Shown: in pieces, positions 18,663 to 29,385 of the stretch
Layout of the letters: the number at the start of each line of letters is the position of its first letter
Numbering within the stretch: position 1 is the stretch's first letter
Source: Shewanella sediminis HAW-EB3
GTDB taxonomy: Bacteria; Pseudomonadota; Gammaproteobacteria; Enterobacterales; Shewanellaceae
Length of the DNA: 64,000 bases
Direction of reading: 5' to 3'
Assembly: GCF_000018025.1 (NCBI RefSeq)
Contig: NC_009831.1
Coordinates: forward strand, 5,312,501-5,376,500
Position numbers and translations under genes: made by a program
Notes under the pieces: generated by a model
The model's input: only the letters and a program-made list of their open reading frames with translations
Told to the model about the DNA's origin: nothing
Databases searched by the model: none

Positions 18663-19886
18663 TTAGCCACTGATCATATTATTCAGCTCTAAGATCGGTT
18701 GCAGAATAGCCAACACGATAAACAGCACCACAGCAGCCATACTCACCACGAGCAGAGGTTCAAATACACCCAGCGCAATATTCACATTGGACTCGAACTC
18801 TCGGTCTTGGTTATCGGCGGCTCGCTCCAGCATCTGCTCAAGTTGACCACTCTTTTCACCCGATGTGATCATATAGAGCATCATAGGAGGGAAAAGTTTC
18901 GTATTAGTCAGTGCTGCACCTAAACTGGTACCTTCCCGAACTCTGGCGGTAGCATCTTCAACCGCAGCTCGTACTCTTACATTAATAAGCACTTCGCTGG
19001 CAATACGCATTGCATCCAGCAGTGGCACCGCACTGGCGGTCAGAATACTTAAGGTTCGTGCAAATCTGGCAGTATTAAGCCCTTTGCTGACACGGCCTAT
19101 GACCGGAAACACGAGTAGTAAGCTGTCATACTTCATTCGATATTCGGCTTTCGTTAAGAGCCGCTTCAACAGCACAAAGCCTATGACAATGACACCTAAA
19201 ACCAGCAAGCCGTAATCTCTGACAAAATCAGATGAAGCGATCAACAGCAAGGTTGTCCAGGGCAACTCCTGTCCCATATGCTCAAACTGACCCACCACCT
19301 CAGGTACAACAGCGGCTAGCAATATCGCGATAACACTGATTGCCACGACAGTAAGCACCACAGGGTAGATCATCGCCTGCGTCATCTTACTCTTCAACTG
19401 ATGTCTTCTCTCGGTGTAATCGGCAAGACGGTTAAGCACGACTTCGAGGTGACCGGATTTTTCACCCGATGCCACCATGGCGCGATAGAGATCATCGAAA
19501 ATATGGGGAAACTCTGCCATGGAATCTGCCAGGCTATAACCTTCGACGACACGGGATCTGACCGCCATAATCATGCTGGCTAAACGATCTTTCTCGCACT
19601 GCTGTCCTACCGCCTTCAATGCCTCTTCGACGGGTAAACCCGCCGCAACCAAGGTTGCCACCTGACGGGTGATTAACGCGAGTTCCGCAACTGAGATCCC
19701 TCGTTGAAAGAGACTCTTACCGGTCGATTTCGCTTTGGATTCTTTTTCAACAACCGGGGTGATCTCGAGCGGCATCAAACGTTGTTCGCGAAGCTGACCT
19801 CGAGCATGACGCGCCGTATCGGCTTCCATCACACCTTTTTGTTGCTTACCTTTTGAATCTAACGCCTTGTATTCAAATGCTGGCAT
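18663..19886 (-). CDS. gspF: type II secretion inner-membrane platform protein F
   Basis: A 407-aa polytopic protein with two copies of the GspF cytoplasmic helical domain (about residues 70-195 and 275-395), each followed by membrane helices, and the N-terminal MPAFEYKALDSKGK signature. Central part of the assembly platform contacting GspE and GspL. Three bases separate it from gspE. Confidence 0.96.
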   Translation of the reverse strand: MPAFEYKALDSKGKQQKGVMEADTARHARGQLREQRLMPLEITPVVEKESKAKSTGKSLFQRGISVAELALITRQVATLVAAGLPVEEALKAVGQQCEKDRLASMIMAVRSRVVEGYSLADSMAEFPHIFDDLYRAMVASGEKSGHLEVVLNRLADYTERRHQLKSKMTQAMIYPVVLTVVAISVIAILLAAVVPEVVGQFEHMGQELPWTTLLLIASSDFVRDYGLLVLGVIVIGFVLLKRLLTKAEYRMKYDSLLLVFPVIGRVSKGLNTARFARTLSILTASAVPLLDAMRIASEVLINVRVRAAVEDATARVREGTSLGAALTNTKLFPPMMLYMITSGEKSGQLEQMLERAADNQDREFESNVNIALGVFEPLLVVSMAAVVLFIVLAILQPILELNNMISG

Positions 19887-19889
19887 CGA

Positions 19890-21464
19890 TTATTCCTCGC
19901 GGGTTACACGCAACACTTCTTCCAGGGTTGTGATCCCAGCAAGTACCTTACTCATACCATCATGACGAATACTCGGCGTCGATTGTCGAATATGTTTCTC
20001 AATCGCCAATTCTCCGCGACCGGTATGAATGAGTTCACGAACATCGTCATCGACCACGAGTAACTCATGAATACCTGTACGTCCACGATAGCCATTATGG
20101 CCACATGCCTTGCATCCCTGAGCGCGATAGATCACTCGTGTATCATCGTCTTTCATGCCCAGTAACGCACGTTCACTCAGAGCCGGTGCGTGTTCAGACT
20201 TACACTCGGAGCACAGGGTTCGGATCAATCGTTGAGCCAACACGCCCAATAAACTCGATGAGACGAGGAAAGGTTCGACACCCATATCCTGTAATCGGGT
20301 AATCGAACCTGAGGCTGTGTTGGTATGCAAGGTCGACAGTACCATATGGCCCGTCAATGAAGCCTGAACCGCAATTTGAGCCGTCTCTAAATCACGGATC
20401 TCACCAATCATCACGACATCGGGATCTTGTCGCAGAATCGCACGCAGACCTCTGGCAAAAGTCATATCGACCTTAGTGTTCACCTGAGTCTGACCGATCC
20501 CTTCAAGCTCATACTCGATGGGGTCTTCGACGGTAAGAATATTGGTATCTTTGGTGTTGAGTTCGGTTAATCCGGCATAGAGGGTCGTACTCTTACCCGA
20601 ACCCGTAGGTCCGGTGACCAGGATAATACCGTGAGGTTTACGGATCAGTTCATCGAACTGAATGCGTACCGCTTCGGTCATGCCCAGTTGGATAAGATCT
20701 AAGTTACCCGCATTTTTATCGAGCAGACGCAAAACCACACGCTCGCCATGACTCGACGGCATCGTCGATACACGAACATCGACCGCACGACCGGCAATAC
20801 GTAGCGAGATGCGGCCATCTTGAGGCACACGTTTCTCGGCGATATCCAGACGTGCCATCACCTTGATACGTGAAACCAAGAGTGACGAGAGTTTACGGTT
20901 CGGCTTGAGCACCTCTTTGAGTACACCATCGACCCGGAAACGCACAACAAGCTGTTTCTCGTAGGTCTCGATATGAATATCGGACGCCTCTTCCTTAATC
21001 GCTTCCGATAACAGGGCGTTGATCAATTTAATGATCGGCGCATCGTCATCGCCTTCAAGCAGATCTTCGGTCTGCGGCAACTCCTCGGCCAGGGTAAACA
21101 GATCCATCTCATTGCCGATATCTTCCATCAGCTGCTGAGCCTCTGAAGAGTTCGCCTGATAAGCCTGTGTTAGCCTTGCCTCGAACTCGTCCGGCGCAAG
21201 CTGAACCAGAGGCAGCTCCTTACCTGTATAGCGGCGAGCCTCGAGTAAAGCTTCGACTGGCGTGGAAGCGGTATGAAACAGGGTAAGACCCGGCTCATTT
21301 ACACTATCCAGTACCACTTCGAAGCGATGTGCAAAGGCAAAAGGTAAACGCTCCTTACTCGTGGAGTGAAACACCTCATCGGTTTCACTTTCGACTGCCA
21401 GCCCAAGCTCATCGGTCACTTGCGCCAGCTCATCATTGTGAGAGGCTTGAGTCTCACTCATCAT
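19890..21464 (-). CDS. gspE: type II secretion ATPase E
   Basis: Hexameric ATPase powering pseudopilus extension. A 524-aa protein: N-terminal N1E-like domain binding GspL, Walker [11 protein letters not shown], Asp box/Walker [13 protein letters not shown], His box, and the zinc-binding CxxC...CxxC element (CSEC and CKAC). Its start lies inside the last codons of gspD (11-bp overlap), indicating translational coupling. Confidence 0.97.
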   Translation of the reverse strand: MMSETQASHNDELAQVTDELGLAVESETDEVFHSTSKERLPFAFAHRFEVVLDSVNEPGLTLFHTASTPVEALLEARRYTGKELPLVQLAPDEFEARLTQAYQANSSEAQQLMEDIGNEMDLFTLAEELPQTEDLLEGDDDAPIIKLINALLSEAIKEEASDIHIETYEKQLVVRFRVDGVLKEVLKPNRKLSSLLVSRIKVMARLDIAEKRVPQDGRISLRIAGRAVDVRVSTMPSSHGERVVLRLLDKNAGNLDLIQLGMTEAVRIQFDELIRKPHGIILVTGPTGSGKSTTLYAGLTELNTKDTNILTVEDPIEYELEGIGQTQVNTKVDMTFARGLRAILRQDPDVVMIGEIRDLETAQIAVQASLTGHMVLSTLHTNTASGSITRLQDMGVEPFLVSSSLLGVLAQRLIRTLCSECKSEHAPALSERALLGMKDDDTRVIYRAQGCKACGHNGYRGRTGIHELLVVDDDVRELIHTGRGELAIEKHIRQSTPSIRHDGMSKVLAGITTLEEVLRVTREE

Positions 21465-23628
21465 CTTTATCTTCGGTGGTGGCTGAAGTGTTATTTTCGC
21501 TTGAGCTTTCTTCGCTCTCTTGTTGATCTTTTTCTTTACTCTCAGATATCGTCTTCAAGGCCGGATCCGTTTCACGCATCTTAGTAGCTAGACCTTTGCC
21601 CTCTTTATAACGCTCAAGGATCTCGTTAACTTCGGGTGGAAGGTAATCGGATTGGTTCCACTCTTCGAGTATAGGCACTTCGCTGTCTGGCATTAAGTTA
21701 ATACCGCGATCCTGCTGCTCAAGCTGCAGAGCTCGGAAGTAGTTGTACTTACGCCCTGCGATGCCTTCCATGGTAATGCCGTCACGAATAATGGTTGGCT
21801 TGATAAACACCATCAAATTAGTTTTTCTCGTACCGCTTGATGAAGACTTGAACAGATGACCGATAATAGGAAGATCGCCGAGGAAGGGGACTTTCTGTAC
21901 ACTCTCCTGCACCTCTTCTTTGATCAAGCCCCCCAAGACCACAATCTGACCCGAATCGGCCATTACAGTGGTTGTCAGACGACGGGTCGCGAAGGTTACA
22001 TCGACACCGGTTTTACCGTTAATGCCAGAGACTTCCTGCTCGATGGTTAACTTAACCGAGGTACCTTCGTTGATCTGAGGCACAACTTTAAGCTTAACCC
22101 CGACCTCTTTACGTTCCACCGTTTGGAATGGGTTGGTATTACTCGAACTCGAAGTCGAGCCGGTCAAAATTGGTACCTCATCACCGACGATAAACGACGC
22201 TTCCTGGTTATCCAGTGTGGTGATAGAGGGAGTCGCGAGCACATTCGATTTCGTATCGCTGGAAACGGCCTGAATAAGTGCCCCGAAGTCGCCCATGGCA
22301 ACACCCCATGCCATACCGTTAACCTTGCCTAAGGCTTGAGCCAACAAGGTGATATCACCTTGAGTCGCGGGGTTATCGGTACAGGTCTTGTTATCACCCG
22401 ATCCGGTACAGGTTTGAGAAGCCTCTTTTTCCTGAGCCTGCCAGACACCGGCGCCAATTTCACCAATTGTAGGGCCTAAATTATTAAACTGAGTACCACC
22501 GCCGGCAGCTGTGGCCCACTGTACGCCGAAGCCAACATCATCCCCTTCGCCGACCTCAACGATAATCGCCTCCACCAATACCTGAGCACGGCGAATATCG
22601 AGCTGATTGATAACACTCTCGATGGTGCGCATCTGATCCGGCTCGGCGCTGATGACCAAGGCGTTGGTGTCGGCATGGGCCATAATGTTAATTTCATTAC
22701 GACGTTTACTGCCACCTTGCTGCGCGCCACCATCTTTATCATCGACCAACTTCTGGGCAAACCCGGTCAACACCTCGACCAGATCTTCCGCATTGGCATA
22801 ACGCAGGTAACGAACCTTAGTGTTACCCATACTGGCTTGCTCGGCATCCAGCTTCTTAATCAGTGACACCACACGCTGACGGCTCTTCTCATCACCACTG
22901 ACTAAAACAGCATTCATGCGCTCATCGGCCACCACTTTTGGTGCCTGACCCGGCAACTGAGACTTATTGGCAGTCGAGCGATAGAGGGTATCGATAATTC
23001 GAACGATTTCACCCGCCGATGCAAACTCAAGGGAGACCACCTGAACCTCTGTATCGCCCTGCTTATCGACGCGGCGAACGATCTCAACTAATTTGTTTAC
23101 CACGGCTGCACGGCCGGAGATCATCAACACATTCGATGGGTCATAGTTAACGACATTACCGCCACCGGCATTGTCATTGAGTTGGCGTAGCAGTGGAGCC
23201 AACTGTTTGGCTTCTGTGTTATAGAGGGCAACAATACGTGTCACCATCTCATCGCCTAAACCGGGTCTATCATCATCGGCAACCCTGATCGATGCCGTCT
23301 TGGCATCCTTATCCTTGATCACCTTGATGATGTTGTTGTCCATCTCTACGACCGCATAGCCATAAACCTGGAGCACATTGAGGAAGAATTGATAATACTG
23401 CTCATCGTCAAGCAGGTCATAGCTTCGGACATTTATTTTGCCACGAACCGTTGGGTCTACGATGATGGTTCTATTCAGGTTTTTACCAACGATGTTGATA
23501 AACTCTTGAATATCTGTCCCTTTAAAATTTGCCGCATACTGCTCAGACCAAGCGATTTGAGGAGCTAAAAGTGAGGCCCCCATCACCATGCCGGCGATAA
23601 GCTTGTGGCGAAATTTCTTATTATTCAT
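21454..23628 (-). CDS. gspD: type II secretion outer-membrane secretin D
   Basis: Forms the outer-membrane channel. The frame opens at 23682, but ATG 23628 ([13 protein letters not shown]) has an AGGGGAAG SD and starts a proper signal peptide ending near QIAWS; 724 aa. Order: signal peptide, N0 ([19 protein letters not shown]), three N/KH-like domains, secretin domain with VPILTGS and [14 protein letters not shown], then a 60-residue end finishing in a Ser/Glu/Asp-rich tail. No gspS pilotin gene is nearby. Confidence 0.95.
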   Translation of the reverse strand: MNNKKFRHKLIAGMVMGASLLAPQIAWSEQYAANFKGTDIQEFINIVGKNLNRTIIVDPTVRGKINVRSYDLLDDEQYYQFFLNVLQVYGYAVVEMDNNIIKVIKDKDAKTASIRVADDDRPGLGDEMVTRIVALYNTEAKQLAPLLRQLNDNAGGGNVVNYDPSNVLMISGRAAVVNKLVEIVRRVDKQGDTEVQVVSLEFASAGEIVRIIDTLYRSTANKSQLPGQAPKVVADERMNAVLVSGDEKSRQRVVSLIKKLDAEQASMGNTKVRYLRYANAEDLVEVLTGFAQKLVDDKDGGAQQGGSKRRNEINIMAHADTNALVISAEPDQMRTIESVINQLDIRRAQVLVEAIIVEVGEGDDVGFGVQWATAAGGGTQFNNLGPTIGEIGAGVWQAQEKEASQTCTGSGDNKTCTDNPATQGDITLLAQALGKVNGMAWGVAMGDFGALIQAVSSDTKSNVLATPSITTLDNQEASFIVGDEVPILTGSTSSSSNTNPFQTVERKEVGVKLKVVPQINEGTSVKLTIEQEVSGINGKTGVDVTFATRRLTTTVMADSGQIVVLGGLIKEEVQESVQKVPFLGDLPIIGHLFKSSSSGTRKTNLMVFIKPTIIRDGITMEGIAGRKYNYFRALQLEQQDRGINLMPDSEVPILEEWNQSDYLPPEVNEILERYKEGKGLATKMRETDPALKTISESKEKDQQESEESSSENNTSATTEDKDDE

Positions 23629-23653
23629 TTGTGTACTTCCCCTAAAACCTTTT

Positions 23654-24565
23654 TTATTGCGGCAGACTGAACAGGATCTCAACCAGCTGCCCTTCCCGTT
23701 CGATCATCAATGAGATCTCGGTTAATTCAGGTAGTTGTGCCATGACTTCTAATGCCTGACTCATCTGAGTCAAATCGTAGCCGTTAATTGATTTTGCTAA
23801 ATCGTTAGCCTTAAAACCGGCCCTCTTAAATAGCTCTCTGTCTTTACCCGGATTTAAACGGTAACCCTGAAGCTCTCCGCCACTTTTTACCGGTGAAATG
23901 GCCAGATAGTCGGTTAATTTACTCGGATCGGCCAACAGTTCGTCTCTGGAGCTCACCAGCTCTTTGGCAACCTGGCGGTCTCTTCTCTTGTCGACCTTAC
24001 CAACCGACGACTTGGCGCGCTGTAACTGCTGGTTCGCCTTACCCCCAGTCTCATATTTTAGACCATCTAACATCAAGGTCTCATAACGACCACTGTTAGT
24101 GATAATAATACGATCCGCATAGACCTCTTTTAGCGAGGCCGAAGTGCCTTTAATTTTATCACCTAAACTATAGGTGTTCTGACTGCCACTTGAGGCAATA
24201 ACTGCTAAACCATGCTGTTGTGATGTGGAGGCCACAACGCCGGTCAACTGAATCGAAAGTGAGGTCTTAGGTGCATCAGTGATCTTTTCTTCAACTGGTG
24301 CAATTTTAGGCTGGTTTGAGCCTGAATCGGCCTTGCCGAACAGAGATAGCTCTTTCAAATCGGAAATACTGACACGACTACCCGAACTGCTGGTTACGGG
24401 GGTAGGCAGCCAATTTGGTGATGAATCAGAGGCTGGAACTAACTTCCAGGTGATCTGAGCTAAGAGGTAAAGGATCACTAACAAACCGACCCAAAAAGCC
24501 GCCAAACTCAAAGGCTTATGCGGTATTCCCGCAGCCTTATTAATAACTTTATCTAATAAATCCAT
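23654..24565 (-). CDS. gspC: type II secretion system protein C
   Basis: First gene of the operon. A 303-aa bitopic protein: short cytoplasmic start, membrane helix at about 21-41, a homology-region domain with LFGKAD and the LTGVVAS beta domain that contacts GspD N0, and a C-terminal PDZ domain (LQGYRLNPGKDRELFKRAGF to the end). It bridges the inner-membrane platform and the secretin and has a part in substrate choice. The operon promoter must lie in 24566-24822, which it shares with divergent hslR. Confidence 0.94.
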   Translation of the reverse strand: MDLLDKVINKAAGIPHKPLSLAAFWVGLLVILYLLAQITWKLVPASDSSPNWLPTPVTSSSGSRVSISDLKELSLFGKADSGSNQPKIAPVEEKITDAPKTSLSIQLTGVVASTSQQHGLAVIASSGSQNTYSLGDKIKGTSASLKEVYADRIIITNSGRYETLMLDGLKYETGGKANQQLQRAKSSVGKVDKRRDRQVAKELVSSRDELLADPSKLTDYLAISPVKSGGELQGYRLNPGKDRELFKRAGFKANDLAKSINGYDLTQMSQALEVMAQLPELTEISLMIEREGQLVEILFSLPQ

Positions 24566-24822
24566 ATTGAGTGGACCCTCTATACAGGTCTCTGTTCTGC
24601 TTAAGATAATTTAGGATGTCGTGACTCATGCTAACCTACACGGCTAATAGCAACAAGCCCATAACACCTGCTTAATTGGCGAAAATCGCCCAAATATGCT
24701 AACTTTACGCGCCTGAAAAGGGTGTGAAGCTGGTCGCTATATTAGGTGATTGGAACACTAAAAAGCGATTTTATTACCCAGCATGTGAAGTTGCCCATCA
24801 TTAATTTTACTATGGAGACTCG

Positions 24823-25221
24823 ATGAACAAGCCGTCCGAACAACCAAAAGCCATCCGTCTGGATAAATGGCTTTGGGCTGCACGCTTCTATAAGACCCGT
24901 GCCATCGCAAAAGAGATGATTAATGGTGGTAAAGTTCACTACAACGGTCAGCGAGCAAAATCCAGTAAACTTGCAGAATTAGATGCTGTAATAAAATTAA
25001 GACAGGGTTATGACGAAAAAGAGATCATCATTAAAAAACTGTCAGATCAGCGTCAAAAAGCAACATTCGCTCAAACTTTGTACCAGGAAACCCCCGAAAG
25101 CTTAGCTAAAAGAGAAACCTATGCTGAGGCGAGACGATTAAATGTCTTGAACAATCCGGCTCCGGATCATAAACCAGATAAAAAGCAACGCCGGCAATTG
25201 ATACGCTTTAAAGAGAGCTAA
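24823..25221 (+). CDS. hslR: ribosome-associated heat shock protein Hsp15
   Basis: A 132-aa RNA-binding protein with an N-terminal S4 domain (IRLDKWLWAARFYKTRAIAK). Hsp15 binds free 50S subunits carrying stalled nascent chains with tRNA, for recycling. The C-terminus is very basic. Sits ahead of hslO in the same direction, as in many gammaproteobacteria. Confidence 0.95.
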   Translation: MNKPSEQPKAIRLDKWLWAARFYKTRAIAKEMINGGKVHYNGQRAKSSKLAELDAVIKLRQGYDEKEIIIKKLSDQRQKATFAQTLYQETPESLAKRETYAEARRLNVLNNPAPDHKPDKKQRRQLIRFKES

Positions 25222-25333
25222 TATCAAGTTCGGCATTGAAGTAACGATTAAAGACCATATATTAAGCACTATCTGAACTGCTCAGTTAGCTGAATAGTTT
25301 TATACCGAATGACATTGTGAGATTGAAACTGAA

Positions 25334-26194
25334 ATGAGTAAAGATAATTTACACCGCTACCTATTTGAAAATGCTGACGTCCGAGGCGAATTGGTACAGC
25401 TTGAGCAGAGTTATCAAGAGATCCTCTCGGCTCATACTTACCCTACACAAATTCAGGAACTCTTGGGTGAGTTGATGGCAGCCACATCACTGCTAACCGC
25501 TACGCTGAAGTTCAGCGGTGATATCAGTGTTCAACTTCAAGGAGATGGCCCTATCTCACTTGCTGTAATCAATGGCAACAACCTTCAACAACTCAGAGGC
25601 GTTGCTCGCTGGGATGGCGAACTAAGCGATGGTGCGACCCTGCAGCAACTGTTCGGCAAAGGGCATATGGTCATCACCTTAACCCCAGCGAAAGGAGAAC
25701 GCTATCAAGGGGTTGTAGCGCTAGACAAAGATTCTCTTGCCGCATGCCTTGAGGAATATTTTACTCAGTCTGAACAGTTACCCACTAAAATATCTCTGTT
25801 TGCCAACGGTAAACAAGCTGCCGGTATGTTGCTTCAGGTCCTACCGAGCGAAGGCGATCACAATGCAGAGTTTGAACACTTAGAGCAACTCACCGCAACG
25901 GTTAAAGCCGAAGAGCTTTTCGAACTGGAAGCCGAGGAGGTATTACATCGACTCTATCATCAGGAAGAGGTTCGCCTGTTTGACCCTATCGAAGTGACTT
26001 TCTCATGTACCTGTTCCAGAGAGCGTAGTGCCTCGGCAATTCGCACCGTTTCAAAAGCTGAAATTGATACGATCATTGCCGAACAGGGTAAGATTGAGAT
26101 GGGTTGTGAATACTGCAATACCACCTATGATTTTGATTCAATTGATGTTGAAGCTATTTTTAGCAACACACAGGCACCAGAGACCAAACAGTAA
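25334..26194 (+). CDS. hslO: redox-regulated chaperone Hsp33
   Basis: A 286-aa holdase activated by oxidation. The C-terminal redox switch is intact: CTC in [10 protein letters not shown] and CEYC in [10 protein letters not shown] coordinate zinc when reduced. The N-terminal domain matches the family ([18 protein letters not shown]). Followed by a strong terminator. Confidence 0.96.
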   Translation: MSKDNLHRYLFENADVRGELVQLEQSYQEILSAHTYPTQIQELLGELMAATSLLTATLKFSGDISVQLQGDGPISLAVINGNNLQQLRGVARWDGELSDGATLQQLFGKGHMVITLTPAKGERYQGVVALDKDSLAACLEEYFTQSEQLPTKISLFANGKQAAGMLLQVLPSEGDHNAEFEHLEQLTATVKAEELFELEAEEVLHRLYHQEEVRLFDPIEVTFSCTCSRERSASAIRTVSKAEIDTIIAEQGKIEMGCEYCNTTYDFDSIDVEAIFSNTQAPETKQ

Positions 26195-26218
26195 CGGCTC
26201 AGTGACCACAATGAATGA

Positions 26219-26250
26219 AAAGAGGGCGCCCGTGAGCGCCCTCTTTTTTT
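26219..26250 (+). terminator. rho-independent terminator after hslO
   Basis: GAGGGCGC-CCGTGA-GCGCCCTC stem followed by TTTTTTT, 25 bp after the hslO stop. Confidence 0.92.
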
Positions 26251-26398
26251 AGTCAAAAACACGATCTTCCTCACACATTCATATCTGCTTCAGTTACAAT
26301 CACATTTCAGCGCATCAAGACGCCCATTTTTCAAATAATAAATACAAGTCAGCAAAGACTGACAAATAATTCCGACCTTAAACATGGAGACCCTACAG

Positions 26399-27940
26399 AT
26401 GGCGGATGGAACACACAGTACTCACCGTAACCCCTCAACGGCACAACTCATTGAACTTGCTCTATCCAGAGGAGAAGGTGAACTGACTGCAAATGGTGCA
26501 CTAGTCGCAAAAACCGGTGAACGTACCGGGCGCTCGCCTAACGATCGTTTTATCGTTAAAGAGCCTGGCTCGGAAGCAGATATCGATTGGGGAACAGTCA
26601 ACAAGCCTTTCGAACAAACCGTATTTACCGCGCTATGGAACAGAGTCGAGTCCTACCTGGGCGACAAAGAGCTATTTGTCTCTGACCTGGAAGTCGGTGC
26701 AGATCCTGAACATTATCAACCGGTACGAGTCACCACCGAAACGGCTTGGCATCAGCTGTTTGCTCGTAACCTCTTTATCGTTCCTGAGCAATTTAACGCT
26801 GCCGATAAGCCTATCTGGCAGATCATGAACGCGCCGGGTTTTGAATGCATACCAGAAAGAGACGGCACTCACTCCGATGCGACCGTGATCATCAACTTTG
26901 CCGAGCGCAAAGTACTCCTTGCCGGCCTTAAATACGCCGGTGAGATGAAAAAATCTATGTTCTCGGTACAAAACTTCCTTCTTCCGGCAAAGGGTGTGCT
27001 CCCTATGCACTGCTCGGCTAACGTTGGAATCAAAGGCGATACAACACTCTTCTTCGGTCTGTCGGGCACAGGCAAGACCACACTGTCGGCCGATCCTAAG
27101 CGCTTTCTAATCGGCGACGACGAGCACGGTTGGGCACCCGGCGGCGTTTTCAACATCGAAGGTGGCTGTTACGCAAAGTGTATCGATTTGAGTCAGAAAA
27201 ATGAGCCCGTTATCTGGAATGCGATCCGCTTCGGAACCGTACTCGAAAACGTCACCATGGATGAGAACCGAGTTCCGGACTACACCGACTCAACCCTGAC
27301 AGAGAACAGTCGCGCCGCTTACCCGCTAGAGCATATCGAGCTGCGTAAAGAGGAAAACCTTGGCGCAGAGCCCCATGCCGTGGTCTTCCTGACCTGTGAT
27401 GTTTCGGGTGTCTTACCGCCGGTATCCATACTCACTAAAGAGCAGGCGGCCTACCACTTCCTATCGGGTTATACGGCGAAGGTCGGCTCGACTGAGATGG
27501 GCTCCAGCTCCGCGATACAATCAACCTTCTCTACTTGCTTCGGTGCACCTTTTTTCCCTCGTCCGGCAGGTGTTTACGCCGAGCTGTTGATGAAGCGTAT
27601 CGAATCGTTCGGTAGCCAAGTTTATCTGGTTAATACCGGTTGGACTGGCGGTCCTCACGGTATCGGCAAGCGTTTCGATATACCAACGACCCGAGCGATC
27701 GTAGATGCGATTGTTAATGATGATCTAAAGGGGGTCGAGACTGAACATCTGGCTAAGCTGAATCTGAATGTCCCCCTCGCCATTCCGGGCGTTGAGACCA
27801 AGCTGCTTAACCCGGTGAATACCTGGGAAGACAAGGCTAAGTATGCAGAGTATGCACAACAACTAGCCGAGAGCTTCACTGAGAACTTTGCTAAATACCA
27901 GGTACCGGATTCGATTAAGAACGCCGGACCTAATGCTTAG
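26399..27940 (+). CDS. pckA: phosphoenolpyruvate carboxykinase (ATP)
   Basis: Converts oxaloacetate and ATP to PEP, CO2 and ADP, the first step of gluconeogenesis. Visible motifs: [14 protein letters not shown]-loop [11 protein letters not shown], metal/adenine loop [10 protein letters not shown] and [12 protein letters not shown]. Two in-frame ATGs exist; 26399 ([12 protein letters not shown]) has GGAG upstream while 26384 has nothing SD-like, so I use 26399 (513 aa). It is monocistronic, with a strong terminator. Confidence 0.96.
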   Translation: MADGTHSTHRNPSTAQLIELALSRGEGELTANGALVAKTGERTGRSPNDRFIVKEPGSEADIDWGTVNKPFEQTVFTALWNRVESYLGDKELFVSDLEVGADPEHYQPVRVTTETAWHQLFARNLFIVPEQFNAADKPIWQIMNAPGFECIPERDGTHSDATVIINFAERKVLLAGLKYAGEMKKSMFSVQNFLLPAKGVLPMHCSANVGIKGDTTLFFGLSGTGKTTLSADPKRFLIGDDEHGWAPGGVFNIEGGCYAKCIDLSQKNEPVIWNAIRFGTVLENVTMDENRVPDYTDSTLTENSRAAYPLEHIELRKEENLGAEPHAVVFLTCDVSGVLPPVSILTKEQAAYHFLSGYTAKVGSTEMGSSSAIQSTFSTCFGAPFFPRPAGVYAELLMKRIESFGSQVYLVNTGWTGGPHGIGKRFDIPTTRAIVDAIVNDDLKGVETEHLAKLNLNVPLAIPGVETKLLNPVNTWEDKAKYAEYAQQLAESFTENFAKYQVPDSIKNAGPNA

Positions 27941-27980
27941 CCTAAATGAGCCATATCATTTAGATTAAATGTTAAAACAT

Positions 27981-28018
27981 AAAATCCCAGTCTGGTACTC
28001 CAGACTGGGATTTTTTAT
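27981..28018 (+). terminator. rho-independent terminator after pckA
   Basis: AATCCCAGTCTGG / CCAGACTGGGATT, a 13-bp perfect stem with a TACT loop, followed by T-rich sequence. Confidence 0.95.
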
Positions 28019-28200
28019 TGCTTTCGGTTTTCTGTTTAACGCCTAGTGGTAACCATCAGGAAGACAGATGGGAGAAAATAGAGTTCGCTGGCAGTAAGCT
28101 TTTATCGCTTGTCTAAGTGCATCTATATCATCACTGCACTACCGTAACGCCTATCAAAGCCCTTTAACGGTGATCGCAAGTTAAGCACACCAATCATTAA

Positions 28201-28262
28201 GTAAAGCAAGCTTGACTTACGTTTCTGGTTAAATTATCTTCATAGGTAAAGCATGCGTTACC
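28201..28262 (+). promoter_or_regulatory. promoter with two flanking palindromes (candidate XRE operators)
   Basis: -35 TTGACT (28212-28217), 17-bp spacer, -10 TATCTT (28235-28240). One palindrome, GTAAAGCAAGCTTGACTTAC (28201-28220), covers the -35; a second, GGTAAAGCATGCGTTACC (28245-28262), lies at the expected transcription start. Both begin GTAAAGCA. The likely ligand is the XRE regulator encoded downstream in the same operon (inference). Confidence 0.6.
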
Positions 28263-28309
28263 TTTTATTCGTCAGTTCAGATGAAAATTAAAATATAAGG
28301 AAAGGAACT

Positions 28310-28732
28310 ATGAAAAGTATTTTCAATGCACTCTGCTCCAAGGGGCTACCGGCAAGAGATCTGAAGAATGCCAACCGAGTTAACTTGCTTGCTGTACTTT
28401 GGGCACTATCACTCTTGGTCGGCTCACTGCTGTCCCAATACTATTCTTTATCCGTCTTGGTAATCAGCCTCGCATTCATCACTCACACTGTCATAGGCAT
28501 TGCCATGGTGTTTGCCTACAAACGATACTTGACCGAACTCGATGAGATGGAGAGAAAGATCCAACTGGATGCCTTAGCCCTATCCGTCGGCGTAACCATA
28601 ATTGGCTTTTCAAGCTATTCAATCTTGGCTAAAAATGGCATTCTTCCGGAGCTGAACTCCGCCTACCTGATAGCACTGATGGCATTAACCTATATCGCGG
28701 GCATCATCAGTGGCCGCCTAAGATACAGTTGA
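28310..28732 (+). CDS. four-helix integral membrane protein of unknown function
   Basis: A 140-aa protein with four predicted membrane helices (about residues 26-42, 47-70, 84-104 and 116-136) and a charged cytoplasmic loop KRYLTELDEMERKIQLDALAL between helices 2 and 3. I do not know a function. It has a good SD (AGGAAAGGAACT) and is followed after 7 bp by a small XRE regulator; membrane protein plus short HTH pairs of this kind recur in bacteria and are usually co-regulated. Confidence 0.75.
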   Translation: MKSIFNALCSKGLPARDLKNANRVNLLAVLWALSLLVGSLLSQYYSLSVLVISLAFITHTVIGIAMVFAYKRYLTELDEMERKIQLDALALSVGVTIIGFSSYSILAKNGILPELNSAYLIALMALTYIAGIISGRLRYS

Positions 28733-28739
28733 GATCCAG

Positions 28740-28976
28740 ATGAAAAATCGATTAAAAGTGCTCCGCGCAGAGCGGAACTGGACCCAAGCCGATCTCGCCG
28801 AAAAGCTCGACGTTTCCCGGCAGACGATTAATGCTATCGAAAAGGGAAAGTATGATCCAAGTTTGCCGCTGGCGTTTAAAGTTGCCAGGCTTTTTGAAGC
28901 TTCGATCGAAACTATTTTCGATGATGAGGTGGAGGTGGATTCAGAGCCATCAAGTTTGGCTCCCTTAGTAGACTAA
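28740..28976 (+). CDS. small XRE-family transcriptional regulator
   Basis: A 78-aa protein that is almost only a Cro/CI-type helix-turn-helix: MKNRLKVLRAERNWTQADLA, then VSRQTINAIEKGKYDPSLPL as recognition region. The short acidic tail leaves no effector domain. Seven bases after the membrane-protein gene, so one operon; autoregulation through the palindromes at 28201-28262 is plausible. Confidence 0.88.
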   Translation: MKNRLKVLRAERNWTQADLAEKLDVSRQTINAIEKGKYDPSLPLAFKVARLFEASIETIFDDEVEVDSEPSSLAPLVD

Positions 28977-29385
28977 CATTTGGCTAAAATATCATTTGGA
29001 ATGAATTATTAGACCATAGCCGAATTGTTATCAATTGCCTGCCGCAAGCTGATGTGCAGCCACTTCTATGAGACGCCACTAGTACAATCCCTGTAGGCTC
29101 AGCCAAAGCTTCCCTGCTTTGGAAGCTCACAGCCGCGTCTACACCTGCTGGTGAAGAAAAGAGTCATCTCTTCGATTTATGCTATTCGACCTATGCGCAA
29201 GAGGCGAGACAGCTCAGCCCACTTGAGCCGGGTGTAGGATGAAGCCCCACGACGTTAGTTGTTAGATGTAGTCTAACGAATAAGGCCAAGTTAGAGTAAC
29301 CATTACGTGACACCGCCTATTGTATTCATTACCCATTTAATGAAAGATATCTGGCTAATAATAAAACCAATATTGAGTACCTATC
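28977..29385. other. intergenic region with degenerate repeat-like sequence
   Basis: About 410 bp without a supportable gene. It contains short hairpins such as CCAAAGC-TTCCCT-GCTTTGG (about 29112-29131) and phrases resembling dispersed Shewanella intergenic repeats. The last 100 bp should hold the promoter of the M14 peptidase. I see no RNA gene. Confidence 0.4.

Larger units (their letters stand above)
27941..28309. other. intergenic region: terminator, then promoter of the DUF/XRE pair
   Basis: Holds the pckA terminator (27981-28018) and, at 28201-28262, a sigma-70 promoter flanked by palindromes (listed separately). Between them (28020-28200) I see no gene, repeat or RNA. Confidence 0.7.
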
